Shown here: positions 27,650 to 38,146 of the stretch, in pieces
Numbering within the stretch: position 1 is the first letter of the stretch
How the letters are laid out: each line of letters opens with the position of its first letter
Translations under genes and position numbers: made by a program
Notes under the pieces: model-generated
Databases searched by the model: none
Told to the model about the DNA's origin: nothing
What the model saw: only the letters and a program-made list of their open reading frames with translations
Assembly (NCBI RefSeq): GCF_001861355.1
Contig: NZ_MASN01000030.1
Coordinates: 1-64,000, forward strand
Direction: 5' to 3'
DNA: 64,000 nt
From: Natrialba sp. SSL1
GTDB taxonomy: Archaea > Halobacteriota > Halobacteria > Halobacteriales > Natrialbaceae

Positions 27650-28162
27650 TCAATCCGGCAGGTACCGCACGCTCAATACCCCGTCGTCCACCGTATCGAG
27701 CCCTGCCGTTCGTCGCACCTCCACCCGCACCGCATCGAGTCGCGCCGCCCGCGCGATCGTCTCCTCGTCCTCGAGTACGTCCTGTGCTGCGGCCTCGACT
27801 TCCTCGGCCGGAACGCGGAAGACGTGGATCTCACCTGTCCCCGCGCGCTCTTCCTGAATCAGGTCGCCGGTCTCGGCGTCGGCCGCCAGCTCGGCTGCGT
27901 GTTTGGTCGGTGAGAGATCGCTGTCGACGAGGTCGACACGCCGGCGCTCGGCCACCTCGATCACCTGCCAGGTGACCTCGAGCGGCGGCTCCGGCGCGAC
28001 GGTCGCCTCGAGTACGTCGTTCGCGTCGAGGCCGGGGTTCGAGCCGAGGGTGTGTATCTGTGCGGTGTCGACGTCGCGGACGACGGCCGACTCGTCCTCG
28101 GCGTGCGTGACGACGAAGGTCCCTGTTTTCTCGTTCTCGGACCCGGGTTCAGTCTCAGTCAT
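27650..28162 (-). CDS. DUF5812 family protein
   Basis: A 170-residue acidic protein from ATG 28162. GTFVVTHAEDESAVVRDVDT, HTLGSNPGLDANDVLEATV and PPLEVTWQVIEV at the N-terminus and VRVEVRRTAGLDTVDDGVLS at the end fit a haloarchaeal family that I recall as DUF5812. Beta-rich, soluble; no activity known. Divergent from pgi. Confidence 0.75.
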   Translation of the reverse strand: MTETEPGSENEKTGTFVVTHAEDESAVVRDVDTAQIHTLGSNPGLDANDVLEATVAPEPPLEVTWQVIEVAERRRVDLVDSDLSPTKHAAELAADAETGDLIQEERAGTGEIHVFRVPAEEVEAAAQDVLEDEETIARAARLDAVRVEVRRTAGLDTVDDGVLSVRYLPD

Positions 28163-28308
28163 AGCCGACCGTACGCGCGAGACCATTTTCGGGGTTTCGG
28201 CTTCCGGGCGTCGAACCGAGTCGCCATCCGCGACCAGTTCACCGCAGGACGCCACGACACCGACCCGATGACGGAACGCCTTTACACCAGGCGGTTGCCC
28301 TCTCGGGC

Positions 28309-29616
28309 ATGAACGTCGACATCGGAAACGCGCTCGCGAGCGTCGCCTCACCCGGTATCTCTCGGGATGCACTCGAGTCCCTGGACGAACAGGTGGCGGC
28401 TGCACACGAGCGCATCGAGGCCGGCATGGACGCCGGCGAGCACGGCTACGAAGCGCTCAATCTGCCGGAGCGGACGGATACGGACGAGATCCGGCTCGCC
28501 GCCGACCGCGTTACCGGCCCGGAGACGAGCGCCATCGTCACCGTCGGTATCGGCGGTAGTGCGCTCGGGGCGGCGACGATCACCGACGCGCTAAACGGCG
28601 AAGCGGACCCGGAAGCGATATATCTCGACAACGTCGACCCCGAGTGGCTCACGAGCGAACTCGCGCGACTCGACCTCGAGACAACCGTCGTCAACGTCGT
28701 CTCGCGCTCCGGGACCACGGCGGAGACGCTCGCGAACTTCCTCGTCGTCCGCGACGCCTTCGAATCCGCCGGCGTCGACTGGACCGAGCGAACGATCGTC
28801 ACGACCGGCGAGTCGGGACCCCTTCGCGACCTCGTAGACCGCCACGACCTGCCATCCCTCACGGTTCCTGACGGCGTCCCCGGACGCTTCTCTGCGCTCT
28901 CGGCGGTCGGTATGGTCGCCGCCGCCGTCTGTGGCCACGATCTGGACGCCCTTCTCGAGGGCGCGGCCGCGGAGGCCGAGACGCTGACCGGTTCGCTGTT
29001 CGAGTGTCCGGCCTACGCCTACGGCGCGACGGCCTACGCGCTCGACGCGCGCGGTGCTGGTATCAACGCGATGATGCCCTACGCGGAGGCACTCGAGACG
29101 TACGCCGAGTGGTTCGCCCAGCTCTGGGCGGAGAGTCTGGGGAAGGACGACCTCGGACAGACACCTGTTCGCGCGCTCGGGGCGACGGACCAGCACTCCC
29201 AACTCCAGCTTTACCGAGCAGGGCCGCGGGACAAACTGGTCACGTTCGTCTCCGTCGAGGAGAGCGAAGACCGGGAGATTCCGGACACTGACGTCGACGA
29301 CCTCGCGTACCTCGGCGACGCGACGCTCGGAGAGTTACTCGACGCCGAGTTCGAGGCGACGGAGGCGAGCCTCGCTGCAGCCGGTCGACCCAACGTCCGC
29401 GTCGAAATCGAACGCGTCGACGAGTTCGAACTCGGCGGCCTCCTCTACGGGATGGAAGCCGCGTGCGTTCTCGCAGGCGAGCTGTACGGCGTGAACACGT
29501 TCGAGCAGCCGGCGGTCGAGTGGGCGAAGAAGGCGACCCGCGGGCTGCTCGGCGGCGGCGAGTTCGAAGAGGCCGAGGCGGTCGCCGAGAAAACTGAACT
29601 GCGCGTCGAGCGCTGA
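28309..29616 (+). CDS. pgi: glucose-6-phosphate isomerase
   Basis: 435 residues, two SIS subdomains. Visible motifs: VGIGGSALGAATI (phosphosugar binding), VVSRSGTTAETLAN, the family signature region LLYGMEAACVLAGELYGVNTF, and GATDQHSQLQLYRAGPRDK with the catalytic His. It interconverts glucose-6-phosphate and fructose-6-phosphate; in haloarchaea mainly used for gluconeogenesis and sugar activation. The gene appears leaderless and monocistronic. Confidence 0.94.
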   Translation: MNVDIGNALASVASPGISRDALESLDEQVAAAHERIEAGMDAGEHGYEALNLPERTDTDEIRLAADRVTGPETSAIVTVGIGGSALGAATITDALNGEADPEAIYLDNVDPEWLTSELARLDLETTVVNVVSRSGTTAETLANFLVVRDAFESAGVDWTERTIVTTGESGPLRDLVDRHDLPSLTVPDGVPGRFSALSAVGMVAAAVCGHDLDALLEGAAAEAETLTGSLFECPAYAYGATAYALDARGAGINAMMPYAEALETYAEWFAQLWAESLGKDDLGQTPVRALGATDQHSQLQLYRAGPRDKLVTFVSVEESEDREIPDTDVDDLAYLGDATLGELLDAEFEATEASLAAAGRPNVRVEIERVDEFELGGLLYGMEAACVLAGELYGVNTFEQPAVEWAKKATRGLLGGGEFEEAEAVAEKTELRVER

Positions 29617-29708
29617 CACTGCCAGTTCTCGCCCGTCCCTTCCGCCTGCGAACAGCTGTCAGGTTCCGGATGCGGAGCCCATATGAGTACTCACACGAAC
29701 AGACACGT

Positions 29709-30827
29709 ATGACCGAAACCGCACGGACCGAGTCCGGGTCGGTCGCGACCGACGCCGTCCCGGGCATCGGAACCGGCCTCTCGGCGGTGATGGCGGCGAC
29801 TGTGCTCGTCCCCGCCAATCAAGGGATCACCGACCCCGCAGTCATCGCAGCGGCCGTCTTCGCCGTCGTCGCTGTCGGTGCCTTCCTCGCGATTCGCTAC
29901 GGGAGTGGAACACATCGGATCGCCGCTGGCATAGCAACCGCCGCCAGCGGTGGCGTCCTCCTCTGTACCGCCTACGCACTGAACCAGGGACTCACCGCCT
30001 CGACCGAGTTACCTGGGCTCTCGACGTCAATCTCGCTCCTCATGGCCGGCTTCCTTATCGCCGGCCTCACAGTCGGCATCGGTGTCGCTGCCGCCCTCGA
30101 AATCAGCGCCGCAGGGCTCAGAGATCGTAGCTCGCAGATGATCGTACTGACGCTGCTCGGTGTCACTGGACTGTTCGCCGCCGAACTCGCCGGTGTCTTT
30201 CTCGCACTCCCAGTGATGGAAATCGTCGGCGACCTCTCGACCCCCGGCTTCCTCGTTATCGCCCAACTCGGCATGGCCCTCGGCACCGCGATCATCGCCG
30301 GCATCTACCTCTCCGTCACCGACCGGGGACTCGAGTTCCTCGACCTGCGCGTCCCGACGAAGTGGGACGTGATCTGGACGGTGGGCGGGCTTGCCTTCCT
30401 CTTTGGCGTGTTGATGACCATTTCGCTGGCCTTTCAGACGATCGGTGTCGAGAGTGCAGACCATGGAACGACCGAGCAGGCCGCGGAAAACCCAGAAATT
30501 CTGCTCGTGTTGATTCCGGCGTCGCTGCTCGTAATCGGGCCGTTCGAGGAGTTGCTGTACCGGAACGTTATCCAGAAGGCACTGTACGACACCTTCTCTC
30601 GCGTCGGCGCGATCGTCGCCGGGAGCGTCATCTTCGCCGGCGTCCACGTCCTCGCCTACGCGACTGCTGGCCCGGGCGCGGTCATCGCAAGCCTCGGCGT
30701 CATCTTCGGCCTCTCGCTCGTGCTCGGCACGCTCTACGAGCGAACCGATAACCTGCTCGTGCCGTCAGTCGTCCACGGTGTGTACAACGCGATTCTCTTC
30801 GCGAATCTCTACCTGGTCTACGGCTGA
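29709..30827 (+). CDS. CPBP family intramembrane metalloprotease
   Basis: A 372-residue membrane protein with about nine helices. The CAAX-protease/bacteriocin-processing (ABI) motifs are complete: FEELLYRNVIQKALYD (EExxxR), IFAGVHVLAYA (FxxxH) and VVHGVYNAILF (HxxxN-like). Members cleave peptides within the membrane or process prenylated or signal-like peptides; the substrate here is unknown. ATG 29709 is chosen over 29670, which adds an unlike leader. Confidence 0.85.
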   Translation: MTETARTESGSVATDAVPGIGTGLSAVMAATVLVPANQGITDPAVIAAAVFAVVAVGAFLAIRYGSGTHRIAAGIATAASGGVLLCTAYALNQGLTASTELPGLSTSISLLMAGFLIAGLTVGIGVAAALEISAAGLRDRSSQMIVLTLLGVTGLFAAELAGVFLALPVMEIVGDLSTPGFLVIAQLGMALGTAIIAGIYLSVTDRGLEFLDLRVPTKWDVIWTVGGLAFLFGVLMTISLAFQTIGVESADHGTTEQAAENPEILLVLIPASLLVIGPFEELLYRNVIQKALYDTFSRVGAIVAGSVIFAGVHVLAYATAGPGAVIASLGVIFGLSLVLGTLYERTDNLLVPSVVHGVYNAILFANLYLVYG

Positions 30828-31023
30828 GCCGTCAACGGAGAACCAGGCCGCTTCTGTGACGATTGTGTCTCATATTGGGGAGCAACGGCGGGGAACTGCG
30901 ATGAGTCTCAGCCGGTACTCGAGTAACCCACCGCAGTTGCCACTCGACAAACGAGCAGGCTGACGGGACGGCAGGCTGTCGGGATGGTGAGAATCCGTAG
31001 TGTCAGTGACCGATGAGACGACG

Positions 31024-31482
31024 CTACGACGGATTCTTGCGTGCGAGATCGGAGCCACAGATCGGACACCGATCCTTTTCCTCGTCGAACTCGCGGCCAC
31101 AGCCCTGACACTGGTAGTGCCAGTGGCGCTGTTCGTCGATACCTTCGCGGGCGATTACTTCGACAGCGACGTTGAGTTTCTCTGCGACGTTTTGCATCGC
31201 GTAGTCGTCGGTGACGAGCGTCGCGTCGAGTTCGAAACTCGCAGCAACGAGCCTGATGTCCGTATCGGAGAGGACGCCAAGATCACCGGACTCTTTGGCT
31301 GCCCGGCGGACCTTCTCGGTCGTATCCTCGTTTGGAATGTGGATGTGCATCCCCGATCCCTCCATCGCGTCGTAGCGATAGGCGCTCTCGTCCTCGAGCT
31401 CTTCGCGGACGAGGGGGATGGTTGCAGTCTGTTCTGTCGTGTGGAAGTCGTGGATAAAAGCCGAGGAGTCGAGAACGTACAT
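31024..31482 (-). CDS. nob1: NOB1 endoribonuclease (PIN domain plus zinc ribbon)
   Basis: 152 residues. The PIN domain has MYVLDSSAFIHDF, an ELEDESAYR acidic pair, and LSDTDIRLVAAS plus TLVTDDYAMQN, giving the Asp/Glu active site. The C-terminal zinc ribbon is YQCQGCGREFDEEKDRCPICG. NOB1 cuts the 3' end of pre-16S rRNA during small-subunit maturation. It lies four bases after a PRC-barrel gene on the same strand, and the pair is divergent from infB, another ribosome-linked gene. Confidence 0.92.
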   Translation of the reverse strand: MYVLDSSAFIHDFHTTEQTATIPLVREELEDESAYRYDAMEGSGMHIHIPNEDTTEKVRRAAKESGDLGVLSDTDIRLVAASFELDATLVTDDYAMQNVAEKLNVAVEVIAREGIDEQRHWHYQCQGCGREFDEEKDRCPICGSDLARKNPS

Positions 31483-31486
31483 GCCC

Positions 31487-31732
31487 TTAGCGCTGAACGA
31501 CGATGTAGTCTTTCACCGCTTGAACGCGGCTGACGGAGACGAGAAACCGGCCGGCGTCGTCGACGTTGAAGTCGACAGCCCGCTCTGGCAGTTCGTCGTC
31601 GGGTTCGATAACGAGGTCGTGAAGCTGCCCCGATTTGAGGTCCATCGTGATGTTGTACAGCAGGCCCAGCTCGGTGCCGTCCGATCCCATGACGGACTTG
31701 CCCGAGAGATTTTCGGCGAGTATCTCACTCAT
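31487..31732 (-). CDS. PRC-barrel domain protein
   Basis: 81 residues forming a single PRC barrel: ILAENLSGKSVMGSDGTELG, MDLKSGQLHDLVIEPDD, and VSRVQAVKDYIVVQR. Such small barrels are frequent beside ribosome-maturation genes in archaea; some related proteins bind RimM-like partners. First gene of the pair with nob1. Role in ribosome assembly is suggested by context only. Confidence 0.88.
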   Translation of the reverse strand: MSEILAENLSGKSVMGSDGTELGLLYNITMDLKSGQLHDLVIEPDDELPERAVDFNVDDAGRFLVSVSRVQAVKDYIVVQR

Positions 31733-31902
31733 GCATACTCGTATTTACTAATCGGTATTAAAAACCTCGGGCTCAGAAAGGGGTCGTGTCCGATCGTCGT
31801 CTTGTTTTGGACTGATCGGGGCGAATCGACTCCCAGAGCGTGACGATGGGTTTAACTACTGCCCGGCAGACCTCTAGACAAGACCTTCTCTGGTGGTTCA
31901 TC

Positions 31903-33726
31903 ATGTCGGATACCGATACGGACACGGACACGGGCGCGGGATCGCACGATCCCACATCTCTCAGAACGCCGATCGTCGCCGTCCTCGGGCACGTCGATCA
32001 CGGCAAGACAAGTCTCCTCGACAAAATCCGCGGCTCCGCGGTCATCGAGGGTGAAGCAGGCGCGATTACTCAGCACATCGGGGCGACGGCCGTCCCGCTC
32101 GACGTCGTCTCATCCATCGCGGGCGACCTCGTCAACCCGGACGACTTCGATCTGCCGGGGCTGCTCTTTATCGACACGCCAGGACACCACTCCTTTACCA
32201 CGCTTCGCTCCCGAGGCGGTGCACTGGCAGATATCGCGATTCTCGTCGTCGACGTCAACGACGGCTTCCAGCCCCAGACGCTCGAGGCGCTCGATATTCT
32301 CAAGCGCTCCCAGACGCCGTTCATCGTCGCGGCGAACAAGATTGACACGGTTCCCGGCTGGAACCCGAACGAAGACTCGCCGATCAATGCGACCTACGAG
32401 GCCCAGTCGGACCGCGTTAGCTCCCGCCTCGACGAGAGTCTCTACGAGATTATCGGCAACCTCTCGGACGAGGACTTCTCCGCCGACCTCTACTGGCGCG
32501 TGCAGAACTTCCAGCGCAACGTCGGTGTCGTCCCCGTCTCCGCGATGACCGGTGAGGGCGTCCCCGACCTGCTCGCGGTCATGATGGGGCTCTCCCAGCG
32601 GTACATGAAAGAGGAGATGGAGATCGACGTACAGGGCCCCGGCGTCGGCACCGTCCTCGAAGTCAAAGAGGAGAAAGGCTTCGGGACCACGATCGACATC
32701 GTCCTCTACGACGGCACGATCAAGGCCGACGACAAGATCGTCGTCGGCGGGATGAACCAGCCGATCGTCACCGATGTGCGCGCGCTGCTCCAGCCGCGCC
32801 CGCTCGCTGAGATCCGAACCGAGAGCCGGTTCGAAAAGGTCGACGAAATCTCGGCCGCCTCCGGTATCAAGGTCGCCGCACCCGAACTCGCAGACGCAAT
32901 GGCCGGCGCGCCGGTTCGCGTCGTCCGCAACCGCGAGCTTGACGAGGTCGTCGACGAAGTCGAGGCCGAACTCGCCGATATCGCCGTCGACACCGAAGAA
33001 CAGGGCGTCGTCGTCAAAGCAGACACCCTCGGCAGTCTCGAGGCGATGGCCGACGCGCTGGGCGAAGCCGAAGTCCCGATCGTCCGCGCCGAAGTCGGTG
33101 ACGTTGCACCACGAGACGTCTCGGTTGCCTCCACCGCAGAGGAGCCAAAACAGCGCGCGATCCTCGGCTTCAACGTCGAGACGCTCGCCGACGCCGAACA
33201 GCGCGCAGAGACCGAGGACGTGACGGTGTTCACCGACGAGGTCATCTACCAGCTCATCGAGGAGTACGAGGAGTACGTCGACGAGCTCGAGCGTGCCCAG
33301 CAGGATACGATCCTCGATAACATCGTTCGTCCCGCCCGGTTCCGCATTCTCCCGGATCACACCTTCCGACAGAACGACCCCGCTGTGGTCGGTGTCGAAG
33401 TCAACTCCGGAACCATCCAGAACAACGCGAACGTGGTCAAGTTCGAGGGGAACGAGCCCGACCGCGTCGGCCAGGTCAAAGGGATTCAGGAGCAGGGTGA
33501 AGACGTAGACGAAGCGCGCGCGGGCAACCGCGTGTCGGTCGCGATCGACGGACCGACTGTCGGTCGCCAGATCGAAGAAGACGACGAGCTCTGGATCGAG
33601 ATTCCCGAAAAGCACGCGAAGATCTTAGAACAGGAACTGGCGAGCGAGATTCCCGGCGACGAGCTCGAGGCGCTGAATATGTATCTGGACAAACAGCGCA
33701 GCCGAGATCCGTTCTGGGGTAAGTAG
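31903..33726 (+). CDS. infB: translation initiation factor aIF5B (IF-2)
   Basis: 607 residues, archaeal eIF5B. The GTPase domain begins right after a short Asp/Thr repeat leader (MSDTDTDTDTDTG): G1 GHVDHGKTSLL, G3 DTPGH, G4 NKID. Domains II-IV follow, with EVNSGTIQNNANVVKFEGNE and the C-terminal IPGDELEALNMYL. It promotes subunit joining and Met-tRNA placement. ATG 31903 is used; the frame is open 63 bp upstream. Divergent from the PRC-barrel/nob1 pair. Confidence 0.95.
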   Translation: MSDTDTDTDTGAGSHDPTSLRTPIVAVLGHVDHGKTSLLDKIRGSAVIEGEAGAITQHIGATAVPLDVVSSIAGDLVNPDDFDLPGLLFIDTPGHHSFTTLRSRGGALADIAILVVDVNDGFQPQTLEALDILKRSQTPFIVAANKIDTVPGWNPNEDSPINATYEAQSDRVSSRLDESLYEIIGNLSDEDFSADLYWRVQNFQRNVGVVPVSAMTGEGVPDLLAVMMGLSQRYMKEEMEIDVQGPGVGTVLEVKEEKGFGTTIDIVLYDGTIKADDKIVVGGMNQPIVTDVRALLQPRPLAEIRTESRFEKVDEISAASGIKVAAPELADAMAGAPVRVVRNRELDEVVDEVEAELADIAVDTEEQGVVVKADTLGSLEAMADALGEAEVPIVRAEVGDVAPRDVSVASTAEEPKQRAILGFNVETLADAEQRAETEDVTVFTDEVIYQLIEEYEEYVDELERAQQDTILDNIVRPARFRILPDHTFRQNDPAVVGVEVNSGTIQNNANVVKFEGNEPDRVGQVKGIQEQGEDVDEARAGNRVSVAIDGPTVGRQIEEDDELWIEIPEKHAKILEQELASEIPGDELEALNMYLDKQRSRDPFWGK

Positions 33727-33874
33727 CGCCACTGGATCTGGTTCGCAGTTATCGATAGCAGACTGTGCTGCTACTTTGCGAGACGATGTAGTGACACTCA
33801 GAGACACGCGTCCGGGTCGAATCGACTATCTCGACGACCCCAACTACCTTGGCTGCCTCAACGACCTCTGTCAG

Positions 33875-34870
33875 TTAGTTTGGATCGAGCTCTGGATCAG
33901 CAGCACCTGATCGGTTTTCTGTGCGTTCAGTGTCGGATTTGCGCTTGTGCTCGTGGTCGGATGCCACGTCGGCGTCGTGTTCGTTCCATTGATCGTACGC
34001 GTCCCGGCCCTTACCATCTCGGAGGCGAACGAGGGTTGCACGCAGCGACTCCGGATCGTCGATCACCGAGCGGTCACAGCGGACGTCGAACCACCGGTCG
34101 CGTTCGACGATCAACTGGTCGTCGGTGAGCCGAATCTCACCAATACGGTCCCAGGAAACGAGTCGCCGCTCGAAGTTGTCGACGAGCAGGCCGTTCTCGT
34201 ACGCTCCGAGGGTGGTCATCCCCCACTGGCTATCCGCACTCGGCTCTTCCCAGACACCCCATCTCCAGCCATACCGGTCACTCAGCCACATGAACGCCGG
34301 AATAAGCGCGTAGAGGAGAACCCAGCCGCCCGACCCATCGCCAACGAGCAGCGAACTGAGGCCGAAGACGACCGTCAAGATCGTGAAGCCGAGCAAAATC
34401 GCTCCCTGGAACCCGCTCTTGAACGACGGTCGGCGCCACTGCCACGATACGACCGGTTCGTCCGGCGTCACTGCGTCGATGTGGCGGTGGCGAGCCATCT
34501 GGGAAACACCCAGCGTAACGGCTCCGCTGAGCACCGTAAAGAGCCCCGCCGTGAGCGGAAATCGGCCAGTGGACTGGAGGACACCCATAGTGGGCGCAAT
34601 TGCACTGGCACCGAATCCGAGGCTGGGCAGATACCAGGCGAGACGACGGCGGCGACTGCCACCGAGTCGTTCGGGCAGGTCGCCGAGGCGGTCGCCGAAG
34701 ACGAGCGAGAAGAGCAGGGCGGCGACGACGGTACTCGGTGTCGTGACGAGGATGGTTTCGGTTCCAGCGCCGGCTGCGACGGAGCCGAGTGCAGTGATGC
34801 CAGCGACGATGATACCGAGGTAGAATCCGAAGCCGGCTTTGAAACTGAGATCGGGCGTGCGGTCAGACAT
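33875..34870 (-). CDS. hypothetical membrane protein
   Basis: 331 residues. Helices near 14-34, 43-60, 75-92 and 105-125, a basic loop, then two more (about 157-175 and 185-200), followed by a cytoplasmic domain (ENGLLVDNFERRLVSWDRIG...) that resembles a PH-like fold seen in bPH/YcxB-type proteins, and a disordered charged C-terminus. No firm family. Convergent with infB. Confidence 0.7.
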   Translation of the reverse strand: MSDRTPDLSFKAGFGFYLGIIVAGITALGSVAAGAGTETILVTTPSTVVAALLFSLVFGDRLGDLPERLGGSRRRRLAWYLPSLGFGASAIAPTMGVLQSTGRFPLTAGLFTVLSGAVTLGVSQMARHRHIDAVTPDEPVVSWQWRRPSFKSGFQGAILLGFTILTVVFGLSSLLVGDGSGGWVLLYALIPAFMWLSDRYGWRWGVWEEPSADSQWGMTTLGAYENGLLVDNFERRLVSWDRIGEIRLTDDQLIVERDRWFDVRCDRSVIDDPESLRATLVRLRDGKGRDAYDQWNEHDADVASDHEHKRKSDTERTENRSGAADPELDPN

Positions 34871-35190
34871 GATGTCGGTGGAGGGGAAACCGTCGAACGA
34901 TGGCGTTATACGGATATCTTGGTCACACTACAAAATAATTCGGACACGTCGGCGACCGTGGCGGTTCTGTGGACGGTCGTGTGACGAGTATCGTGCAGTC
35001 CGGGCAGGAAGCAGAGTTAGAGACACAGCAGTGAACGGGCTTTGGCGACGGGCAGTGAAGAGAGTTCGACGATGAGACAACGAACGGGGTTTGACGCCGA
35101 GGCAGCGAACGGGACTGGCGAGGGTGACAATCGCTGTCGGAGGCCGTCCAGTCCCGAAATCGTTTTCAACCGCTCACGCGGACACTCGGT

Positions 35191-36891
35191 ATGCCGACGG
35201 AACCGGACACTCATTATGACCCCTCACTGGGGAACAAGTTCATCTTCGTCACCGGCGGCGTGATGTCGGGACTCGGAAAGGGGATTACAGCCGCGAGCAC
35301 CGGCCGACTCCTCAAAAACGCCGGGTTCGACGTTACCGCCGTGAAGATCGATCCGTATCTGAACGTCGACGCAGGGACGATGAATCCCTACCAGCACGGG
35401 GAGGTGTACGTCCTGGAGGATGGCGGCGAGGTCGACCTCGACCTGGGGAACTACGAGCGATTCCTCGACATCGACATGACCTCGGACCACAACATCACCA
35501 CCGGGAAAACCTACCAGCACGTCATCGAGAAGGAGCGTGCCGGGGACTACCTGGGGAAGACGGTCCAGATCATCCCCCACATCACCGACGATATCAAGCG
35601 ACGCATCCGCGAGGCCGCCGAGGGCACCGACGTCTGTATCATCGAGGTCGGTGGGACGGTCGGAGACATCGAGGGGATGCCCTACCTCGAGGCCCTGCGC
35701 CAGTTCGCCCACGAGGAGGACGAGGAGGACATTCTGTTCACGCACGTCACGCTCGTCCCCTACTCGAAGAACGGCGAACAGAAGACCAAGCCAACACAGC
35801 ACAGCGTCAAGGAGGTCCGCTCGATCGGGCTCCAGCCCGACGTGATCGTCGGCCGCTGTGAGGACAAACTCGACCCCGAGACCAAGGAGAAGATCGCGCT
35901 GTTCTGTGACATTCCGACGGAAGCCGTCTTCTCGAACCCCGACGTCGAGGATGTCTATCACGTGCCGCTGATGGTCGAAGAGGAAGGACTCGACCAGTAC
36001 GTCTTAGAGCACTTCGGCCTCGCTGAGGAAGCGCTGCCGGAGGGCGAACGCGCGAACGACTGGCGCGAAATCGTCACGACTGAAAAGGACGGCGCGGTCG
36101 ACATCGCACTGGTCGGCAAGTACGACCTGACAGACGCCTACATGTCGATCCACGAATCGCTCAAGCACGCCGGCTTCGAGGTCGGCGTCGACGTAAACGT
36201 CCACTGGGTACCGGCCGGCGAACTCGCCGACGGCCATGAGGATCAACTCGAGTCGGTCGACGGCGTCATCGTCCCCGGCGGCTTCGGCATGCGCGGGACG
36301 GAAGGCAAGATCGAGGCGGTTCGGTACGCCCGCGAGAACGACGTGCCGTTCCTCGGGCTCTGTCTCGGCTTCCAGATGGCCGTCGTCGAGTACGCGCGAA
36401 ACGTCCTCGGCTACGAGAACGCTCACTCCGCTGAAATGGACGAGGAGACGCCACATCCGGTCATCGACATCCTGCCCGAGCAGTACGAGGTCGAGGACAT
36501 GGGCGGCACGATGCGCCTCGGCGGTCACACGACGGTCATCGAACCGGAGACGCTCGCCTACGAGATCTACGGCGACACGTCCTGTTCCGAACGCCACCGT
36601 CACCGTTACGAAGTCAACCCCGAGTACTTCGAGGACTTCGAGGACGAGCCATTGACGTTCTCCGGCACCGCGGGCAACCGGATGGAGATCCTCGAACTCG
36701 AGAACCACCCGTACTTCCTCGGGACGCAGTTCCACCCCGAGTATACGTCCCGGCCGGGACAGCCGAGCCCGCCGTTCCTCGGGCTGGTTGAGGCAGTCGT
36801 TGACGAGAGCGGTGGAAGCGCGTCGACGGGTACGGAACACGACGCAGGCAGCGACACTGACACAGACACCGAAACGGAGGTTACACACTAA
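35191..36891 (+). CDS. pyrG: CTP synthase
   Basis: 566 residues. The synthetase domain shows [40 protein letters not shown] and [15 protein letters not shown]; the class I glutamine amidotransferase domain has [14 protein letters not shown] (catalytic Cys) and [15 protein letters not shown] (His, Glu). It converts UTP and glutamine to CTP. A tail of Thr/Asp repeats (DTDTDTETE) is specific to this organism type. It starts an operon: its stop overlaps guaA's ATG by one base. A likely promoter lies just upstream with no ribosome site (leaderless). Confidence 0.96.
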   Translation: MPTEPDTHYDPSLGNKFIFVTGGVMSGLGKGITAASTGRLLKNAGFDVTAVKIDPYLNVDAGTMNPYQHGEVYVLEDGGEVDLDLGNYERFLDIDMTSDHNITTGKTYQHVIEKERAGDYLGKTVQIIPHITDDIKRRIREAAEGTDVCIIEVGGTVGDIEGMPYLEALRQFAHEEDEEDILFTHVTLVPYSKNGEQKTKPTQHSVKEVRSIGLQPDVIVGRCEDKLDPETKEKIALFCDIPTEAVFSNPDVEDVYHVPLMVEEEGLDQYVLEHFGLAEEALPEGERANDWREIVTTEKDGAVDIALVGKYDLTDAYMSIHESLKHAGFEVGVDVNVHWVPAGELADGHEDQLESVDGVIVPGGFGMRGTEGKIEAVRYARENDVPFLGLCLGFQMAVVEYARNVLGYENAHSAEMDEETPHPVIDILPEQYEVEDMGGTMRLGGHTTVIEPETLAYEIYGDTSCSERHRHRYEVNPEYFEDFEDEPLTFSGTAGNRMEILELENHPYFLGTQFHPEYTSRPGQPSPPFLGLVEAVVDESGGSASTGTEHDAGSDTDTDTETEVTH

Positions 36892-37808
36892 TGGTAGACA
36901 CAGAGACGTTCGTCCCGGAGGCAGTCGCAGAGATCGAAGACGAAATTGGCGACGCAAACGCCGTCATCGCCCTCTCGGGCGGTGTCGACTCGTCGGTCGC
37001 CGCAGCGCTCGCCTACGAGTCCATCGGAGACCAGCTCACGCCGGTCTACGTCGACACCGGCCTGATGCGCAAGGGCGAAACCGACCAGATCCGCGAGACG
37101 TTCGACTACATGGACTCGCTGCGGATCGTCGACGCGAAGGATCGGTTCCTCGAGGCCCTGGAGGGCGTGATTGACCCCGAAAAGAAGCGCGAGATCATCG
37201 GCGAGCAGTTCATCCGCGAGTTCGAACGCGAAGCCAAAGACGCCGACGCGGACTACCTCGTCCAGGGGACGATCTACCCCGACCGGATCGAGAGCGAAGG
37301 CGGGATCAAGTCCCACCACAATGTCGGCGGACTCCCGGACGTCGTCGACTTCGACGGCATCGTCGAACCCGTCCGCGACCTCTACAAGGACGAAGTGCGC
37401 GAGGTTGCACGCCACCTCGACCTCGACGAAATCGTCGCCGAACGGATGCCGTTCCCCGGTCCCGGTCTCGCCGTGCGCGTCATCGGCGAAGTCACCGAAG
37501 AGAAACTCGAGGTCGCCCGCGACGCCTGTCACGTCGTCGAGGAGGAACTCGAGGAGTACGAGCCGTGGCAGGCCCTCGCCGCGGTGATCGGGAAGGCGAC
37601 CGGCGTCAAAGGCGACAACCGCGTCCACGGCTGGGTCGTCTCCGTTCGGTCCGTCGAGTCGCGTGACGGGATGACCGCGCGCGCACAGGAAATCGACTGG
37701 GAGACCCTCCAGCGCATCCAGTCGCGCATCACCGGCCAGAACGAAAACGTGGCCCGGGTCGTCTACGACGTGACCCACAAGCCACCGGCAACGATCGAGT
37801 ACGAATGA
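36891..37808 (+). CDS. guaAB: GMP synthase, ATP-pyrophosphatase subunit
   Basis: 305 residues, the B subunit of the two-subunit archaeal GMP synthetase. PP-loop [41 protein letters not shown] and the dimerisation domain [16 protein letters not shown] are all present; the glutaminase is encoded elsewhere. It adenylates XMP and amidates it to GMP. Overlaps pyrG upstream and the small gene downstream (ATGA), so CTP and GMP synthesis genes are co-expressed. Confidence 0.95.
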   Translation: MVDTETFVPEAVAEIEDEIGDANAVIALSGGVDSSVAAALAYESIGDQLTPVYVDTGLMRKGETDQIRETFDYMDSLRIVDAKDRFLEALEGVIDPEKKREIIGEQFIREFEREAKDADADYLVQGTIYPDRIESEGGIKSHHNVGGLPDVVDFDGIVEPVRDLYKDEVREVARHLDLDEIVAERMPFPGPGLAVRVIGEVTEEKLEVARDACHVVEEELEEYEPWQALAAVIGKATGVKGDNRVHGWVVSVRSVESRDGMTARAQEIDWETLQRIQSRITGQNENVARVVYDVTHKPPATIEYE

Positions 37809-38146
37809 GCGAGGATACCCAGAACCGACGGGCAATCGTCGCCGGTCCCGACGAGGACGAGATCGGCGCGGCACTCGAGAACGAAGGCCTCACGGTCACC
37901 AGACTCAACGGTGTCGTCACGCGGCCACAGCTCGAAGAAGCTGGGATCGTCGACGCCGAGCTGTACGTGCTGACCGATATCGATCAGGCGACGACGATTC
38001 CGATCGTCTGCGATCTCACCGACGACCTGCGGACGGTCACCTACGCGCGACGGACTGTTCCCGAGTTCGTCAAGGGACAGCTCGATCTGGCGATCGATCC
38101 GCGGCTGATGTCGGCCACGGTCGTCGCGGAAGAACTCGCCGGATAA
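37805..38146 (+). CDS. small Rossmann-like protein of the pyrG-guaA operon
   Basis: 113 residues, beginning in the stop of the guaA gene. [39 protein letters not shown] and [20 protein letters not shown] look like half of a TrkA-N/CheY-like Rossmann fold. I recall this family (DUF7126) as a constant companion of pyrG-guaA in haloarchaea, sometimes mislabelled CTP synthetase. A regulatory role in nucleotide synthesis is only guessed from context. Confidence 0.72.
   Translation: MSEDTQNRRAIVAGPDEDEIGAALENEGLTVTRLNGVVTRPQLEEAGIVDAELYVLTDIDQATTIPIVCDLTDDLRTVTYARRTVPEFVKGQLDLAIDPRLMSATVVAEELAG

Noticed and set aside
32110-33615. Minus-strand frame of 501 codons opposite infB
   Set aside because: Antisense of a clearly recognised aIF5B; no family motifs of its own.
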